This document shows, piece after piece, positions 1 through 8,150 of a stretch of DNA of 48,714 nt. This stretch comes from Clostridiales bacterium Firm_10 (GTDB lineage Bacteria; Bacillota; Clostridia; Christensenellales; Aristaeellaceae). Position numbers and translations under genes: made by a program. Numbering within the stretch: position 1 is the stretch's first letter; every line of letters begins with the position of its first letter. The notes under the pieces are model-generated. The model had not been told where the DNA came from and searched no databases. It saw only the letters and a list, made by a program, of their open reading frames with translations. The stretch is taken from NCBI GenBank assembly GCA_001603025.1, contig LVAP01000023.1, positions 1 to 48,714 on the forward strand, written 5' to 3'.

Positions 1-1989
1 AGGCGTGGTAGTCTGGATCGGCGTGGGAACCGGCGTCGGTTCGATATACGGTTTCGCGTTGCCGGAGAACATCAGCTCCTGTGTCTGGATGGTGGCCACG
101 CCGTTGGCGTTCAGACCGTTCCATTCCTGGAACAGGCGCACGGCTTCACGCGTTATCGAACGATAGTTGCCGCGGATGTCGCCATGGTAATAGCCCAGTT
201 CGGTGAGGCGCTTCTGGAGGTCCTTCACGCGCTCATCACTGTCCCCGTACTTCAGCTCGATGAAGCCGGTGTAACGGGTCGCCACGGGCGAATAGACACG
301 GCGCTGAAGGCTCTCGTCGGCACTGGTCTGCTCGGGCAATCCATTGACCTTGCAGAACAGGCGCAGGGCTTCAGCGGTGGGGCTGTCGAACACGCCGCTG
401 GGTTTGCCAACCAGGTAGCCCAGCTCATGCAGGCGCTCCTGCAGCTCGCTCACGCGGATGCCGCTGTCGCCCACGCGGAGCGGAATGTAGCTGGAGCACA
501 CGGCGGCGTCGGCGCTCATCAGCAGGCGCAGCGTCTCAACGGATGCCACGCCGGTGCCGCGCAGGCCGTTCTCATTCTGGAACAGCAGCACGGCGGCCTC
601 GGTGCGGCGGCCGTAAATGCCGTCCGCGACGTCGGCCAGGTAGCCCAGAGCACGCAGACGCTCCTGCATGGTGCGCACGCGCACGCCGGTGCGTCCGCCG
701 CGGCTCAGCTCGATGAACTCAGCAAACGCGGGCGCGTTGGCCGCAAACAGCTTCTCCTGCAGCTCGGGCGTCATCACGCCGTCCTGCGGTGCGCCGACGG
801 CATCCTGGAAGTAGATTACCGCCTGCTGCGTGTTGATGCCGAAGATGGCGTCTTCCTTGCCGGAATTGTAGCCCAGCTTGTTCAGGCGGGCCTGCATGGC
901 GCGCACATCCTCGCCGCGGCTGCCCATGGCCAGGCGGCGGTACTCCACTGCTTTCTCCTGGGCCCAGGGCAGTTCCTCCTTGAGTCGAAGCGCGTAAGCG
1001 CCGTCCGTCACGTCATAGACCAGCAAGTTCCGATCTACCAGCGTCATGTGTGCGCTGGGCGCGTTATCCACGCACCAGAAACCCATGAATTGACCGTCGT
1101 CCGGATCGAGCGCCAGAATGTTGCCCACGGGGTCAATCATGAACACGGCGCCTTCCCCTGCCAACAGCTCAGGCTGGAGGCTCTCGCTGAAGTCATACAG
1201 ATAGGTCAGCTGATCCGTCTCGGCGTTGGGATCAAAACAGGCCAGCCAGGTTTTGCCTTCCCCCTCGTTCAAGAGGTAGTACAGCTTGCCGTTCATGGCA
1301 GCCTGCGCGATCACGTCGTCGTAAGAAACGCTCATCCATTCAGTTTCCCCCGCCAGGCGCAGCTCCAGGCCGCCTTCCGGGGTGATCTGCGTCTCGAATT
1401 CGCCGAAGTTCTTCCACACCGCGTCAGAATCAAATGGCGCGGGGCGCAGAGTGTTGGCCTCGGCATCCAGAATGCGGCTGAAATACGCCTTCCACGGGCC
1501 ACTGATGGTGATGTACAGGCCGTCCATGGCCTCGCTCAGCTCGCAGGTAGCCGAGGGCAGCAGCCGCACGGCTTCCGATTCGCCGGTCACGGTGTCCGCG
1601 TCCACCTTCATCAGCTGGCGCGGATTCTCAGCGGCCAGATAGTAGATGGCGCTGTCAACGGCCACGAAGACCGGATCGCCCGCCACCGCCGCGATCAGGA
1701 TGGAGCTGTCCTGGCTGCTCAGCAGCGGATTCCAGACGAACAGCGCCGTCTGCCCTTCCATTGTCTGGGCCGTGAGGAAAATCTGGGTCCGGCCCACGTG
1801 AACGATTCGACTGACGCCGTCAAAAGGCAGCTCGCCGGAATCTTCACCGTTCAGAATGGCGCGAACACGGCCGTTCTCGTCGATATACGCCTCCAGGCCG
1901 GTCTGCTGTGCCGTGGGAAATGCAGCGGCGAAGCCGAGCGTCGGAACCAGCAGCAGCGCGCAGAGCAGCAGCGCAATCAACCTTTTCAT
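1..1989 (-). CDS. Secreted protein with four peptidoglycan-binding repeats (3' end cut by window)
   Basis: The frame opens at an ATG (1989) preceded by GGAGGTGAAAGAAC and runs off the left edge, so 663 codons are visible. Residues 1-21 are a signal peptide (MKRLIALLLCALLL..., cut near GFA). Residues about 22-335 are beta-rich, with repeated aromatic and Asp-rich strands like a propeller or DUF5050-type region; I do not recognise a catalytic domain there. Four PG_binding_1 repeats follow at about 350-400, 423-475, 503-555 and 580-632, each with the pattern G..G..V..[ML]Q.RL..LGY and a later A[VI]..FQ. The visible end is a Thr/Pro-rich linker, so another domain may lie outside the window. It probably binds cell wall outside the membrane. 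Function is otherwise unknown. Confidence 0.85.
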   Translation of the reverse strand, partial: MKRLIALLLCALLLVPTLGFAAAFPTAQQTGLEAYIDENGRVRAILNGEDSGELPFDGVSRIVHVGRTQIFLTAQTMEGQTALFVWNPLLSSQDSSILIAAVAGDPVFVAVDSAIYYLAAENPRQLMKVDADTVTGESEAVRLLPSATCELSEAMDGLYITISGPWKAYFSRILDAEANTLRPAPFDSDAVWKNFGEFETQITPEGGLELRLAGETEWMSVSYDDVIAQAAMNGKLYYLLNEGEGKTWLACFDPNAETDQLTYLYDFSESLQPELLAGEGAVFMIDPVGNILALDPDDGQFMGFWCVDNAPSAHMTLVDRNLLVYDVTDGAYALRLKEELPWAQEKAVEYRRLAMGSRGEDVRAMQARLNKLGYNSGKEDAIFGINTQQAVIYFQDAVGAPQDGVMTPELQEKLFAANAPAFAEFIELSRGGRTGVRVRTMQERLRALGYLADVADGIYGRRTEAAVLLFQNENGLRGTGVASVETLRLLMSADAAVCSSYIPLRVGDSGIRVSELQERLHELGYLVGKPSGVFDSPTAEALRLFCKVNGLPEQTSADESLQRRVYSPVATRYTGFIELKYGDSDERVKDLQKRLTELGYYHGDIRGNYRSITREAVRLFQEWNGLNANGVATIQTQELMFSGNAKPYIEPTPVPTPIQTTTP

Positions 1990-2111
1990 GTTCTTTCACC
2001 TCCGCTAGTATTGCCTTTTTGACGCCCCAAAACTGCCATATGTTCCCGGTTTGGGCTGTATTCCGTGCTTTGGCGTGCTGTTAAGTCCTGCCATTTTTCA
2101 CCCCAGGCGTG

Positions 2112-3179
2112 TTACAGCGTACTGAAGGCGTAAATGGTGGTGAAATCGTACTTCTCGCCCGCCTTCAGCTCGCAGCTGGGGAAATTCGGATGGTTGGGCG
2201 CATCCGGGAAATCCTGCGTTTCCAGGCACAGCGCGTCGCGCTTGCGGTACATGCGGCCGCTCTTGCCGGGATGGACGCAGCTGATCATGTTGCCGGTGTA
2301 GAACTGGATGCCGGGCTGGTCAGTGCTCACGGTCATCACGCGGCCGCTCACAGGCGCGGTCACCACGGCCGCTTCCCGCATGCCCTGGCCGTTCAGCACG
2401 AAATTGTGGTCATAGCCCTGGCCGAAGGTCATCTGCTCATCACCCGACTGGCAGGCGAAGCCGACGGAAAGCAGCTTGCCCTGGCGCAGATCGAAGGGCG
2501 TACCGGTCACATCGCGCAGCTCCCCGGTGGGAATGCTGTTCTTATCCACCACGGTAAAGCGATCGGCGTGAATGGTGACGGTGTGAGTGGTCACATCGCC
2601 GTTCTCCTCGCCTTCCAGGTCAAAATAGGCATGGTTTGTGAGGTTGCAGATGGTATCCTTATTGGAGACGGCCTCGTAGCGCAGCTCCAGCTTGTTGGTA
2701 TCGGTGAAGGTGTAGGTGACGGTCACATTCAGCTCGCCGGGATAATTCTCCTCACCATCCGGGCTGACGCAGCGCAGCGCCAGGCTGTCCATGCCCTCGC
2801 CCTCGATGGGCTGGGCGCTCCAGAGCTTGCGGTCAAAGCCCGCGTTGCCGCCGTGCAGGTGCTGGCCGTTGGAGTTTTTCGCCAGCTGGATCTCTCTGCC
2901 ATGGAAGGTGAAGCGGCCCTCGTGGATGCGGTTGCCATAACGACCGATGAGCGCGCCGAAGTAGCCGGGATTAGGCGCGGCGGGATCCGCGTATTTTTCA
3001 ACGCAATCATAACCCAGCAGCACGTCGCCCAGCTTGCCGTTCTTATCGGGCACGAACAGGCGCACGAGGATGCCGCCGTAGTTTGTAATGGAGACAGACG
3101 CGCCGGAGGCGTTGGTCAGCGTGTACAGCTGCGCCTCTTCGCCGGAGGGCAGCCGGCCAAATGATGTGACCGTAATCAT
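2112..3179 (-). CDS. galM: Aldose 1-epimerase (galactose mutarotase)
   Basis: Interconverts alpha and beta anomers of aldohexoses such as galactose or glucose in the cytoplasm, feeding sugar kinases. The 355-residue product has the family hallmarks: the early SITNYGG strand, NR-IHEGRF, the catalytic-His segment LTNHAYFDLEG, GYDHNFVL, and the C-terminal catalytic Glu in LETQDFPDAPNHPNFPS. No signal peptide. I start at the ATG at 3179 because AAAAGGAG lies 8 bases upstream; an in-frame GTG at 3188 sits almost on top of that site. It stands alone, divergent from bofA. It fits the glycan-degrading genes elsewhere in the window but is not in an operon with them. Confidence 0.95.
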   Translation of the reverse strand: MITVTSFGRLPSGEEAQLYTLTNASGASVSITNYGGILVRLFVPDKNGKLGDVLLGYDCVEKYADPAAPNPGYFGALIGRYGNRIHEGRFTFHGREIQLAKNSNGQHLHGGNAGFDRKLWSAQPIEGEGMDSLALRCVSPDGEENYPGELNVTVTYTFTDTNKLELRYEAVSNKDTICNLTNHAYFDLEGEENGDVTTHTVTIHADRFTVVDKNSIPTGELRDVTGTPFDLRQGKLLSVGFACQSGDEQMTFGQGYDHNFVLNGQGMREAAVVTAPVSGRVMTVSTDQPGIQFYTGNMISCVHPGKSGRMYRKRDALCLETQDFPDAPNHPNFPSCELKAGEKYDFTTIYAFSTL

Positions 3180-3280
3180 GGACAACACTCCTTTTCCGAA
3201 TTGAAATCCAAATTATCAGGCGGCGCATGATTGCCGCGCCTCCGCCATAGACTGTGTCAGACGGAAGGAGGCTTGCCGCC

Positions 3281-3544
3281 GTGGTGACATGGGAACTGGT
3301 TGTTTCGTTCGCGCTGGGATTGGTGCTGCTCTACCTGATCGGCTGGCTGCTGCTCGTCCCGATGAAATTCCTGTGGCGCCTGCTGGCGGGAAGCCTGCTG
3401 GGAGGCCTGGCCCTGTGGCTGGTGAACCACTTCGGGCAGCTCGTGGGCTTTTCTGTGCCGCTCAACCCGCTCACCGCACTCATAACAGGGCTGCTGGGCG
3501 TGCCCGGTCTGGCCCTGATCATCGCGCTGAACGCGCTGATCTGA
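3281..3544 (+). CDS. bofA: BofA-like pro-sigma-K processing inhibitor family protein
   Basis: Small membrane protein of 87 residues, the usual BofA length. Two hydrophobic segments (about 4-26 and 32-55) are followed by a third hydrophobic C-terminal segment with the family pattern VPLNPLTALITGLLGVPG. In Bacillus, BofA holds the SpoIVFB protease inactive during sporulation; the family also occurs outside that pathway, so the role here is inferred. The start is a GTG at 3281 (or 3284), with GGAAGGAG ending 10 bases upstream; the frame is open further upstream but those codons overlap the ribosome site. It is divergent from galM and convergent with the sensor kinase. Confidence 0.8.
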   Translation: MVTWELVVSFALGLVLLYLIGWLLLVPMKFLWRLLAGSLLGGLALWLVNHFGQLVGFSVPLNPLTALITGLLGVPGLALIIALNALI

Positions 3545-3598
3545 CATCGTTTTTATTTTATCATAGTCCGGCGCATGTTTCAAGACAGCGCATCAAAA

Positions 3599-3627
3599 AA
3601 GCGGCCGGCTGCCAGAACCGACCGCTT
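3599..3627 (-). terminator. Terminator of the two-component operon
   Basis: Ten-base arms (3599-3608 and 3618-3627) with one G-U pair on the minus strand, followed on that strand by six T residues. It lies just past the stop of the sensor kinase. On the plus strand there is a weaker T run, so it may also end bofA transcription. Confidence 0.8.
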
Positions 3628-3630
3628 TTC

Positions 3631-5463
3631 TTATGTATCCCTGCTGATTGCCAGCGAAAACTCGAAAGTCGCCCCATGCCCCGGCTCGCTCGCGGCCGTA
3701 ATATCTCCTTTCATCAGGCCGCACACCAGCTTGGCGATGGACAGGCCCAGCCCCGTGCCGGTGGTGCGCATGCGGGACTTGTCCGCCTTGTAAAAGCGCT
3801 CCCAGATATACGGCATGTCGGCCGGGTCGATGCCTGTGCCGGTATCGCGCACCCCCACGAACACATAGCCGCCTTCCTGCCGGGCATAGAGCGTCACGCT
3901 GCCGCCGGCGGGCGTAAAGCTGAGCGCGTTGTCCATCAGGATGACGAGCACCTGCAAGATGCGGTCCTCGTTGCCCATCACCAGCGGCATGGAGCCCTGC
4001 GCTTCATCGACATGCAGATCAACGCCGCACTGCGCGGCCCTGTCTTTCATGCGGCGCACCGCACAGTTCATGATGCCCACCACATCCGTCGGCTCCATCT
4101 CAACGACCAGGCGGCCGCTCTGCAGCCGGCTGATGTCCAGCATGTCGCCGATGAGCTTCTCCAGCCGCATGGTTTCCTGGTGGATGATGCGGTAGCAGTC
4201 CATGCGTTCCTCTTCCGTCTCGATATAGCCGTCCATCAGCGGCTCGATCATGCCCTGGATACCGGTGAGCGGGGTCCGCAGCTCGTGGGAGACGTTGGCC
4301 ACGTAGTCGCGCCGCATCTGCTCAAGCCGTTCCATTTCGGACACGTCGCTCAGCAGTCCGACCGCGCCGATGATTTCCCTTTTCGCGTTCATGATGGGCC
4401 ATACCCGCGCTCTGATGGTGCGCCCGGATTCGCTCACCCATCGCGTCTCGGCGCGCTCCCGGTCGTTCATGGCTGCCGAGAGCAAATCCAGCAGGTGCTC
4501 CCTGTGCGAGGCTTCCGGTTTCTGGCACCGGCCGATCTCCAGCAGGTCCAGCGCCGCGCTGTTGCGGTGGATGATCTCGCCTTCCCGATTCACAGCCACG
4601 ATGCCCTCACCGATGTCGGCGATGATCTGCTCAAGCTTGGCTTTCTCGTTCTGAAGATCGAATATGGTGCGGCTGAGCCGGGCAGACATATCGTTGAGCG
4701 AGCGTCCCAGCTCGCCTATTTCATCCCCCGCCGCCGCCGGAACGCTTTCACCGTAGTGTCCCTGCGCGATGTATCGGGCGCTGCGCGTGAGCTCGCTCAG
4801 CGGCTGCGTGATCCGGCGGCTGATGAGCAGCGCCAGCAGCATCGAAATCAGGCTGGCGACAATGAGCGCGATGAGAAGCATGGCGCCCACCGATAAGGTG
4901 ACGCCGTGCAGGTTGCTGACCTCCTGATAGAGGAGCACGCCGCCGGTGACCTGGCCGGATTTGTCGCGCGTCGGCGCGCCAACAAAAATGACCCGCGTAT
5001 CCAGCAGGCTGACATAGGCGATGCTGGCCTCGCGGCGGCCCTCCACGAGAATGACGTCGGCAATGGCGCGGTCCTTTTCATTCGTCAGCTTCTGGGATTT
5101 ATAGCCGCGGGAGTCGGACTCTCCATCCTGGGCGGGAACATAGTGAACGGTATAGTCCGTATCGACCCAGACGATGTGAGCCTTGCTCAGGCGCTCCATG
5201 CCGCGAACCGCCTCGCTGGAAACGTCGCCGCCGCGTTCCGAGAAAACATCCGCCACGGCCTGCGCCTTCTCCTGCAGGTCGCCGATATACAGTTTCTCGG
5301 AATAGCGCTGCAGCAGGATGTAACTCAGTCCGCCTGTCAGCGCGATCAGCGCCATGGACAGCGCAAGGTATCCGGACAGCACTTTGGCAAATATCGACAG
5401 GTTCCGGTAGCGTGCCCTGACGCTGCACGGCGGATTACGGAAGAACTTCAAAGCGATACCCAA
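3631..5463 (-). CDS. Sensor histidine kinase (PhoR/WalK-like, HAMP-PAS)
   Basis: Membrane sensor kinase of 610 residues paired with the next response regulator. Order: TM1 about 26-51, extracellular sensor region 52-188, TM2 about 190-214, HAMP about 215-268, PAS 278-375, HisKA with the phosphorylated His393 in VSHELRTPLTG, and an ATPase domain with N512 (N box), DTGTGI (540-545) and GTGLGL (569-574). It overlaps the regulator gene by 29 bases, which indicates translational coupling. The start is uncertain: TTG at 5463 or TTG at 5451, both close behind GGGGAG; no ATG exists before TM1. The signal is unknown; the architecture resembles PhoR/PnpS and WalK kinases. Confidence 0.92.
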   Translation of the reverse strand: MGIALKFFRNPPCSVRARYRNLSIFAKVLSGYLALSMALIALTGGLSYILLQRYSEKLYIGDLQEKAQAVADVFSERGGDVSSEAVRGMERLSKAHIVWVDTDYTVHYVPAQDGESDSRGYKSQKLTNEKDRAIADVILVEGRREASIAYVSLLDTRVIFVGAPTRDKSGQVTGGVLLYQEVSNLHGVTLSVGAMLLIALIVASLISMLLALLISRRITQPLSELTRSARYIAQGHYGESVPAAAGDEIGELGRSLNDMSARLSRTIFDLQNEKAKLEQIIADIGEGIVAVNREGEIIHRNSAALDLLEIGRCQKPEASHREHLLDLLSAAMNDRERAETRWVSESGRTIRARVWPIMNAKREIIGAVGLLSDVSEMERLEQMRRDYVANVSHELRTPLTGIQGMIEPLMDGYIETEEERMDCYRIIHQETMRLEKLIGDMLDISRLQSGRLVVEMEPTDVVGIMNCAVRRMKDRAAQCGVDLHVDEAQGSMPLVMGNEDRILQVLVILMDNALSFTPAGGSVTLYARQEGGYVFVGVRDTGTGIDPADMPYIWERFYKADKSRMRTTGTGLGLSIAKLVCGLMKGDITAASEPGHGATFEFSLAISRDT

Positions 5464-6142
5464 CTCCCCACACGGTTCTTATATCCCAGCTGTTGCCCGG
5501 CCGGCACAGCTTTGCGCGGATGCGCTTGATGTGGCTGTCAACAGCGCGCGTGTCGCCGGGATAATCGTAGCCCCAAATACTCTGCAGAAGATGATCCCGG
5601 CTGAACACCATGCCGGGGTTGGAGACCAGCGTCCACAGGATCTCGATTTCCCGCGGCGTGCATGGAACGGTTTCACCATCCAGTTTCACGGTGAAAGCCC
5701 CCATGTCCACCGTCAGGTTGCCCACGGTTATCTGCGTGCCGGCGCCTTCGTCGCGGAATTCGCGCATGCGCCGCAGCACCGTCTTCACGCGGGCCAGCAC
5801 CTCTCGCGGGCTGAACGGCTTGGTGATATAATCGTCCGCGCCGAGCTCCAGGCCGAGCAGCTTGTCGAGCTCCTCACACTTGGCCGTCAGCATAATGATG
5901 GGCACGCTGCTGTCCCTGCGGATCTCGCGGCATACTGTCAGGCCGTCCATGCCCGGCATCATGATATCCAGCAGGATCATATCCGGCTGGCCGGCGCGCG
6001 CCAGATTCAGCGCCTCCTCGCCATCATAGGCGGAAAGCGTCTGGTAGCCCTCGCGCCGGAAATACGCGTTGAGCGACTGATGAACGTTCATATCGTCGTC
6101 CGCTATGAGAATCCGGTAGCTCCTTCTGCGCTCCTCCATCAT
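5435..6142 (-). CDS. OmpR/PhoB-family response regulator
   Basis: Cytoplasmic transcription factor of 235 residues. The receiver domain (about 8-122) has the acidic pocket DDD and the phospho-acceptor Asp in LLDIMMPGMDG, then conserved Thr (MLTAK) and Lys (TKPFSPRE). The C-terminal winged helix (about 135-233) has the PhoB-type segments TPREIEILWTL and DTRAVDSHIKRIRAKL. I start at the ATG at 6142, directly behind GGGGAGG; a second ATG at 6139 has even better spacing, and a longer frame to 6166 would run through the ribosome site. First gene of the two-gene operon with the kinase; a promoter is visible at 6185-6213. Confidence 0.94.
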   Translation of the reverse strand: MMEERRRSYRILIADDDMNVHQSLNAYFRREGYQTLSAYDGEEALNLARAGQPDMILLDIMMPGMDGLTVCREIRRDSSVPIIMLTAKCEELDKLLGLELGADDYITKPFSPREVLARVKTVLRRMREFRDEGAGTQITVGNLTVDMGAFTVKLDGETVPCTPREIEILWTLVSNPGMVFSRDHLLQSIWGYDYPGDTRAVDSHIKRIRAKLCRPGNSWDIRTVWGVGYRFEVLP

Positions 6143-6184
6143 GGCACCTCCCCTTGCGAACGGCATGTAAATGCCTGATATCTC

Positions 6185-6213
6185 AAGATAAGTATAACCG
6201 GTATTTGTGTCAA
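6185..6213 (-). promoter_or_regulatory. Promoter for the two-component operon
   Basis: TTGACA (6208-6213), a 17-base spacer, and TATCTT (6185-6190), reading on the minus strand toward the regulator start about 40 bases away. Perfect -35, four of six at -10. Confidence 0.65.
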
Positions 6214-6269
6214 ATGATGGAGGTATGCGCTGTTTTTTTTGAAATGAATCATAAAGAACTTGTTTTTAA

Positions 6270-6303
6270 TAAAAACGGAGCCGTCTTTTGATCGGCTCCG
6301 TTT
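6270..6303 (-). terminator. Terminator of the isomerase gene
   Basis: Eleven-base perfect arms (6273-6283 and 6293-6303) around a 9-base loop. On the minus strand the stem is followed by a T run, 20 bases past the stop of the isomerase-like gene. Confidence 0.85.
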
Positions 6304-6325
6304 GATATTCTGTTGAAATAGCCCG

Positions 6326-7291
6326 TCAGGCCCAATACATGCCGCCGCGCTTCTGGAACATGAGGACTTCCTTGAGCAGGGCGATGGCCTTATCCAGTCC
6401 TTCGCCGGGCGTCATCAGGCTGTCCTCGTGCTCAATGGAGATCGGCCCATCGTAGCCCACCAGGCGCAGGTTGCTCATCATGTCCTTCCAGACGCTGGCG
6501 TCATGGCCGTAGCCAACGGAACGGAAGACCCAGCTGCGGTGGATTTCATCGCCGTAATGCTTGGTATCCAGCACGCCGTGGGTCTTGGTGTTGATCTCAT
6601 CGATCTTGGTATCCTTGGCGTGGAAGTAGTAGATGGCGTCGCCCAGGTAGCGGATGGCGTACACCGGATCGATGCCCTGCCAGAACAGGTGGCTGGGATC
6701 GAAGTTCGCGCCGAGGATGGGGCCAACGGCATTGCGGATTTTCATCATGGTTTCGGGGTTATAGACGCAGAAACCCGGATGCATTTCGAAGGCGATTTTC
6801 CTGATGCCATGTTCCTGGGCAAAGGCCGCGGTCTTCTTCCAGTAGGGAATCAGCACCTCGTCCCACTGATACTTAAGGATCTCGGTGAAATCGTCCGGCC
6901 AGGGGCAGGTGACCCAGTTGGGCGTTTTGTCGCCGGGCGCGCCGCCGGGACAGCCGGAGAAGGTGACGATGGTCTCCACGCCCATCTTCTCGGCCAGCAG
7001 CACAGTCTGAACGAAATCATCGTGGAACTTCGCGGCGACCGCCGGATCCGGATGCACGGCGTTGCCATGCGTGGAGAAGGCGGCGATTTCGAGACGGTAC
7101 TTTTCGAGTATGGCCTTCATTTCGTCGATTTTCTCGGGATGGGCCAGCAGGTCGCGGGGTTTGCAATGGGCATCGCCCGGGAAACCGCCGGTGCCGATTT
7201 CAACGGCCTGCACGCCGCGCTCGGACAGATACCTGCAGGCTTCCTCAAACGGGCGGTCGGCCAGCAGAACGGCAAAGACACTCAGCTTCAT
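6326..7291 (-). CDS. Sugar phosphate isomerase/epimerase (AP-endonuclease-2 TIM barrel)
   Basis: Cytoplasmic protein of 321 residues in the xylose isomerase-like TIM-barrel family. Visible metal and active-site segments are GVQAVEIGTGGFPGD near the start, FSTHGNAVHPD, IAFEMHPGFC, GANFDPSHLFWQG, YFHAKDT and ISIEHED; these His, Glu and Asp residues are those that normally bind the divalent metal. GAGGAGG lies 9 bases before the ATG. Relatives act on inositol, sugar acids or keto sugars, so the substrate cannot be fixed. It has its own promoter behind the MarR gene and its own terminator, so it is probably a single-gene unit. Confidence 0.88.
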   Translation of the reverse strand: MKLSVFAVLLADRPFEEACRYLSERGVQAVEIGTGGFPGDAHCKPRDLLAHPEKIDEMKAILEKYRLEIAAFSTHGNAVHPDPAVAAKFHDDFVQTVLLAEKMGVETIVTFSGCPGGAPGDKTPNWVTCPWPDDFTEILKYQWDEVLIPYWKKTAAFAQEHGIRKIAFEMHPGFCVYNPETMMKIRNAVGPILGANFDPSHLFWQGIDPVYAIRYLGDAIYYFHAKDTKIDEINTKTHGVLDTKHYGDEIHRSWVFRSVGYGHDASVWKDMMSNLRLVGYDGPISIEHEDSLMTPGEGLDKAIALLKEVLMFQKRGGMYWA

Positions 7292-7332
7292 GACAGCAAT
7301 CCTCCTCTGAACGGATTTATATGACCCTGTTC

Positions 7333-7361
7333 ATTATAATGGATCGCGCGGAAAAAAGCAA
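7333..7361 (-). promoter_or_regulatory. Promoter of the isomerase gene
   Basis: TTGCTT (7356-7361), 17 bases, TATAAT (7333-7338) on the minus strand. The -10 is perfect and the -35 matches at three positions. It lies between the MarR stop and the isomerase start. Confidence 0.55.
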
Positions 7362-7382
7362 TCAGAAATCGACCGGCCGGCG

Positions 7383-7829
7383 TCAGCTCTGCTTAATCCT
7401 CGCCCGGCTGACCGACAGGAGCCTGATCAGCATGTCGTTTATGGCCGCGCTTTCCCGGAGGCCGATGCCTTCCAGGGTGACCCGCAGGCTGCCTTTGACC
7501 AACTCATAGCGCTCATCCAGCTTTTTGCGGCCCTGCTCCGTGATCGACACGCGGTTGGCGCGCCGATCTGCCAGATCATGTACCTTGACGATCATGCCTT
7601 TTTTCTCCAGCGCCTTGAGCAGATTCGACACCCCGCCCGGCCCGATGCACAGCGCGCGGCAGATCTCGTTCGATGTTACGCCTTTGCCGCAGTCTGCCAG
7701 AAACTTCAGCACGCCGAATTCGCCCTGTGAAATGGAGATGAGCATGCGCTCCATCTGACCGCTCATGAGCTGCGTCACCGTCTCGATCATGCGGTCCGCT
7801 TCCGTGGACAGGTCTTCTTTCATCGTCAT
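7383..7829 (-). CDS. MarR-family transcriptional regulator
   Basis: DNA-binding repressor or activator of 148 residues. The winged helix-turn-helix runs about 45-115: SQGEFGVLKFLADCGKGVT, SNEICRALCIGPGGVSNLLK (recognition helix) and the wing LADRRANRVSITEQGRKKL, with the D.R...V.[IL]T..G pattern of MarR. Flanking helices form the dimer interface. I start at the ATG at 7829, six bases after GGGGTG; an upstream in-frame ATG at 7865 would lie on top of the promoter -10. The gene is divergent from the BMP importer operon, so it is a candidate regulator of that operon and of itself; the ligand is unknown. Confidence 0.9.
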   Translation of the reverse strand: MTMKEDLSTEADRMIETVTQLMSGQMERMLISISQGEFGVLKFLADCGKGVTSNEICRALCIGPGGVSNLLKALEKKGMIVKVHDLADRRANRVSITEQGRKKLDERYELVKGSLRVTLEGIGLRESAAINDMLIRLLSVSRARIKQS

Positions 7830-7848
7830 TTCATTCACCCCATAATCT

Positions 7849-7877
7849 AGTATAGCATACGTCATCTTTCAGTGCAA
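7849..7877 (-). promoter_or_regulatory. Promoter of the MarR gene
   Basis: TTGCAC (7872-7877), 17 bases, TATACT (7849-7854). The leader before the ATG is short, about 15 bases. Just upstream, at 7886-7901, lie two adjacent palindromes, AACCGGTT and TTTTATAAAA, a possible operator. Confidence 0.75.
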
Positions 7878-8005
7878 GTGAAAACAACCGGTTTTATAAA
7901 ATTTCATACCGTTTAATTCTCAGCAATTGATGCATGTTCACAAGCCATCGAATATGCCTTTTTGATGAATGTTCGGGTTTTTCAACGATTCGCGCTGCTC
8001 CCACG

Positions 8006-8035
8006 GTGAAACTGCCACAAGAAATGCGTTATAAT
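8006..8035 (+). promoter_or_regulatory. Candidate promoter of the BMP importer operon
   Basis: GTGAAA (8006-8011), 18 bases, TATAAT (8030-8035). The -10 is perfect; the -35 matches at four positions. A second AT-rich TATGAT lies near 8095. Confidence 0.45.
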
Positions 8036-8150
8036 TGAAGATCAGACAGACATTTTACATGAAAATGCTTTAATTGTGTCGAATGATAAAGGTATGATAT
8101 AGTTATTCCGGGACGCGAATGAGCCCGGTCAAAACAGGAGGGATTTACCT

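Larger units (their letters stand above)
7830..8150. other. Divergent control region, MarR gene / BMP importer
   Basis: This 321-base gap carries the MarR promoter (7849-7877), two short palindromes (7886-7901), a plausible promoter for the importer (8006-8035), and a roughly 110-base leader. Near the leader end a 5-base stem, CCGGG/CCCGG, precedes the AGGAGGG ribosome site. I looked for a purine riboswitch because of the downstream importer and did not find its conserved core. Confidence 0.6.

Noticed and set aside
184-2022. A 612-codon plus-strand frame over the peptidoglycan-binding gene
   Set aside because: Shadow of the minus-strand gene, which has a signal peptide, ribosome site and four recognisable repeats.
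8036-8150. Purine riboswitch before the nucleoside-type importer
   Set aside because: The conserved junction and loop sequences of the purine aptamer are absent.
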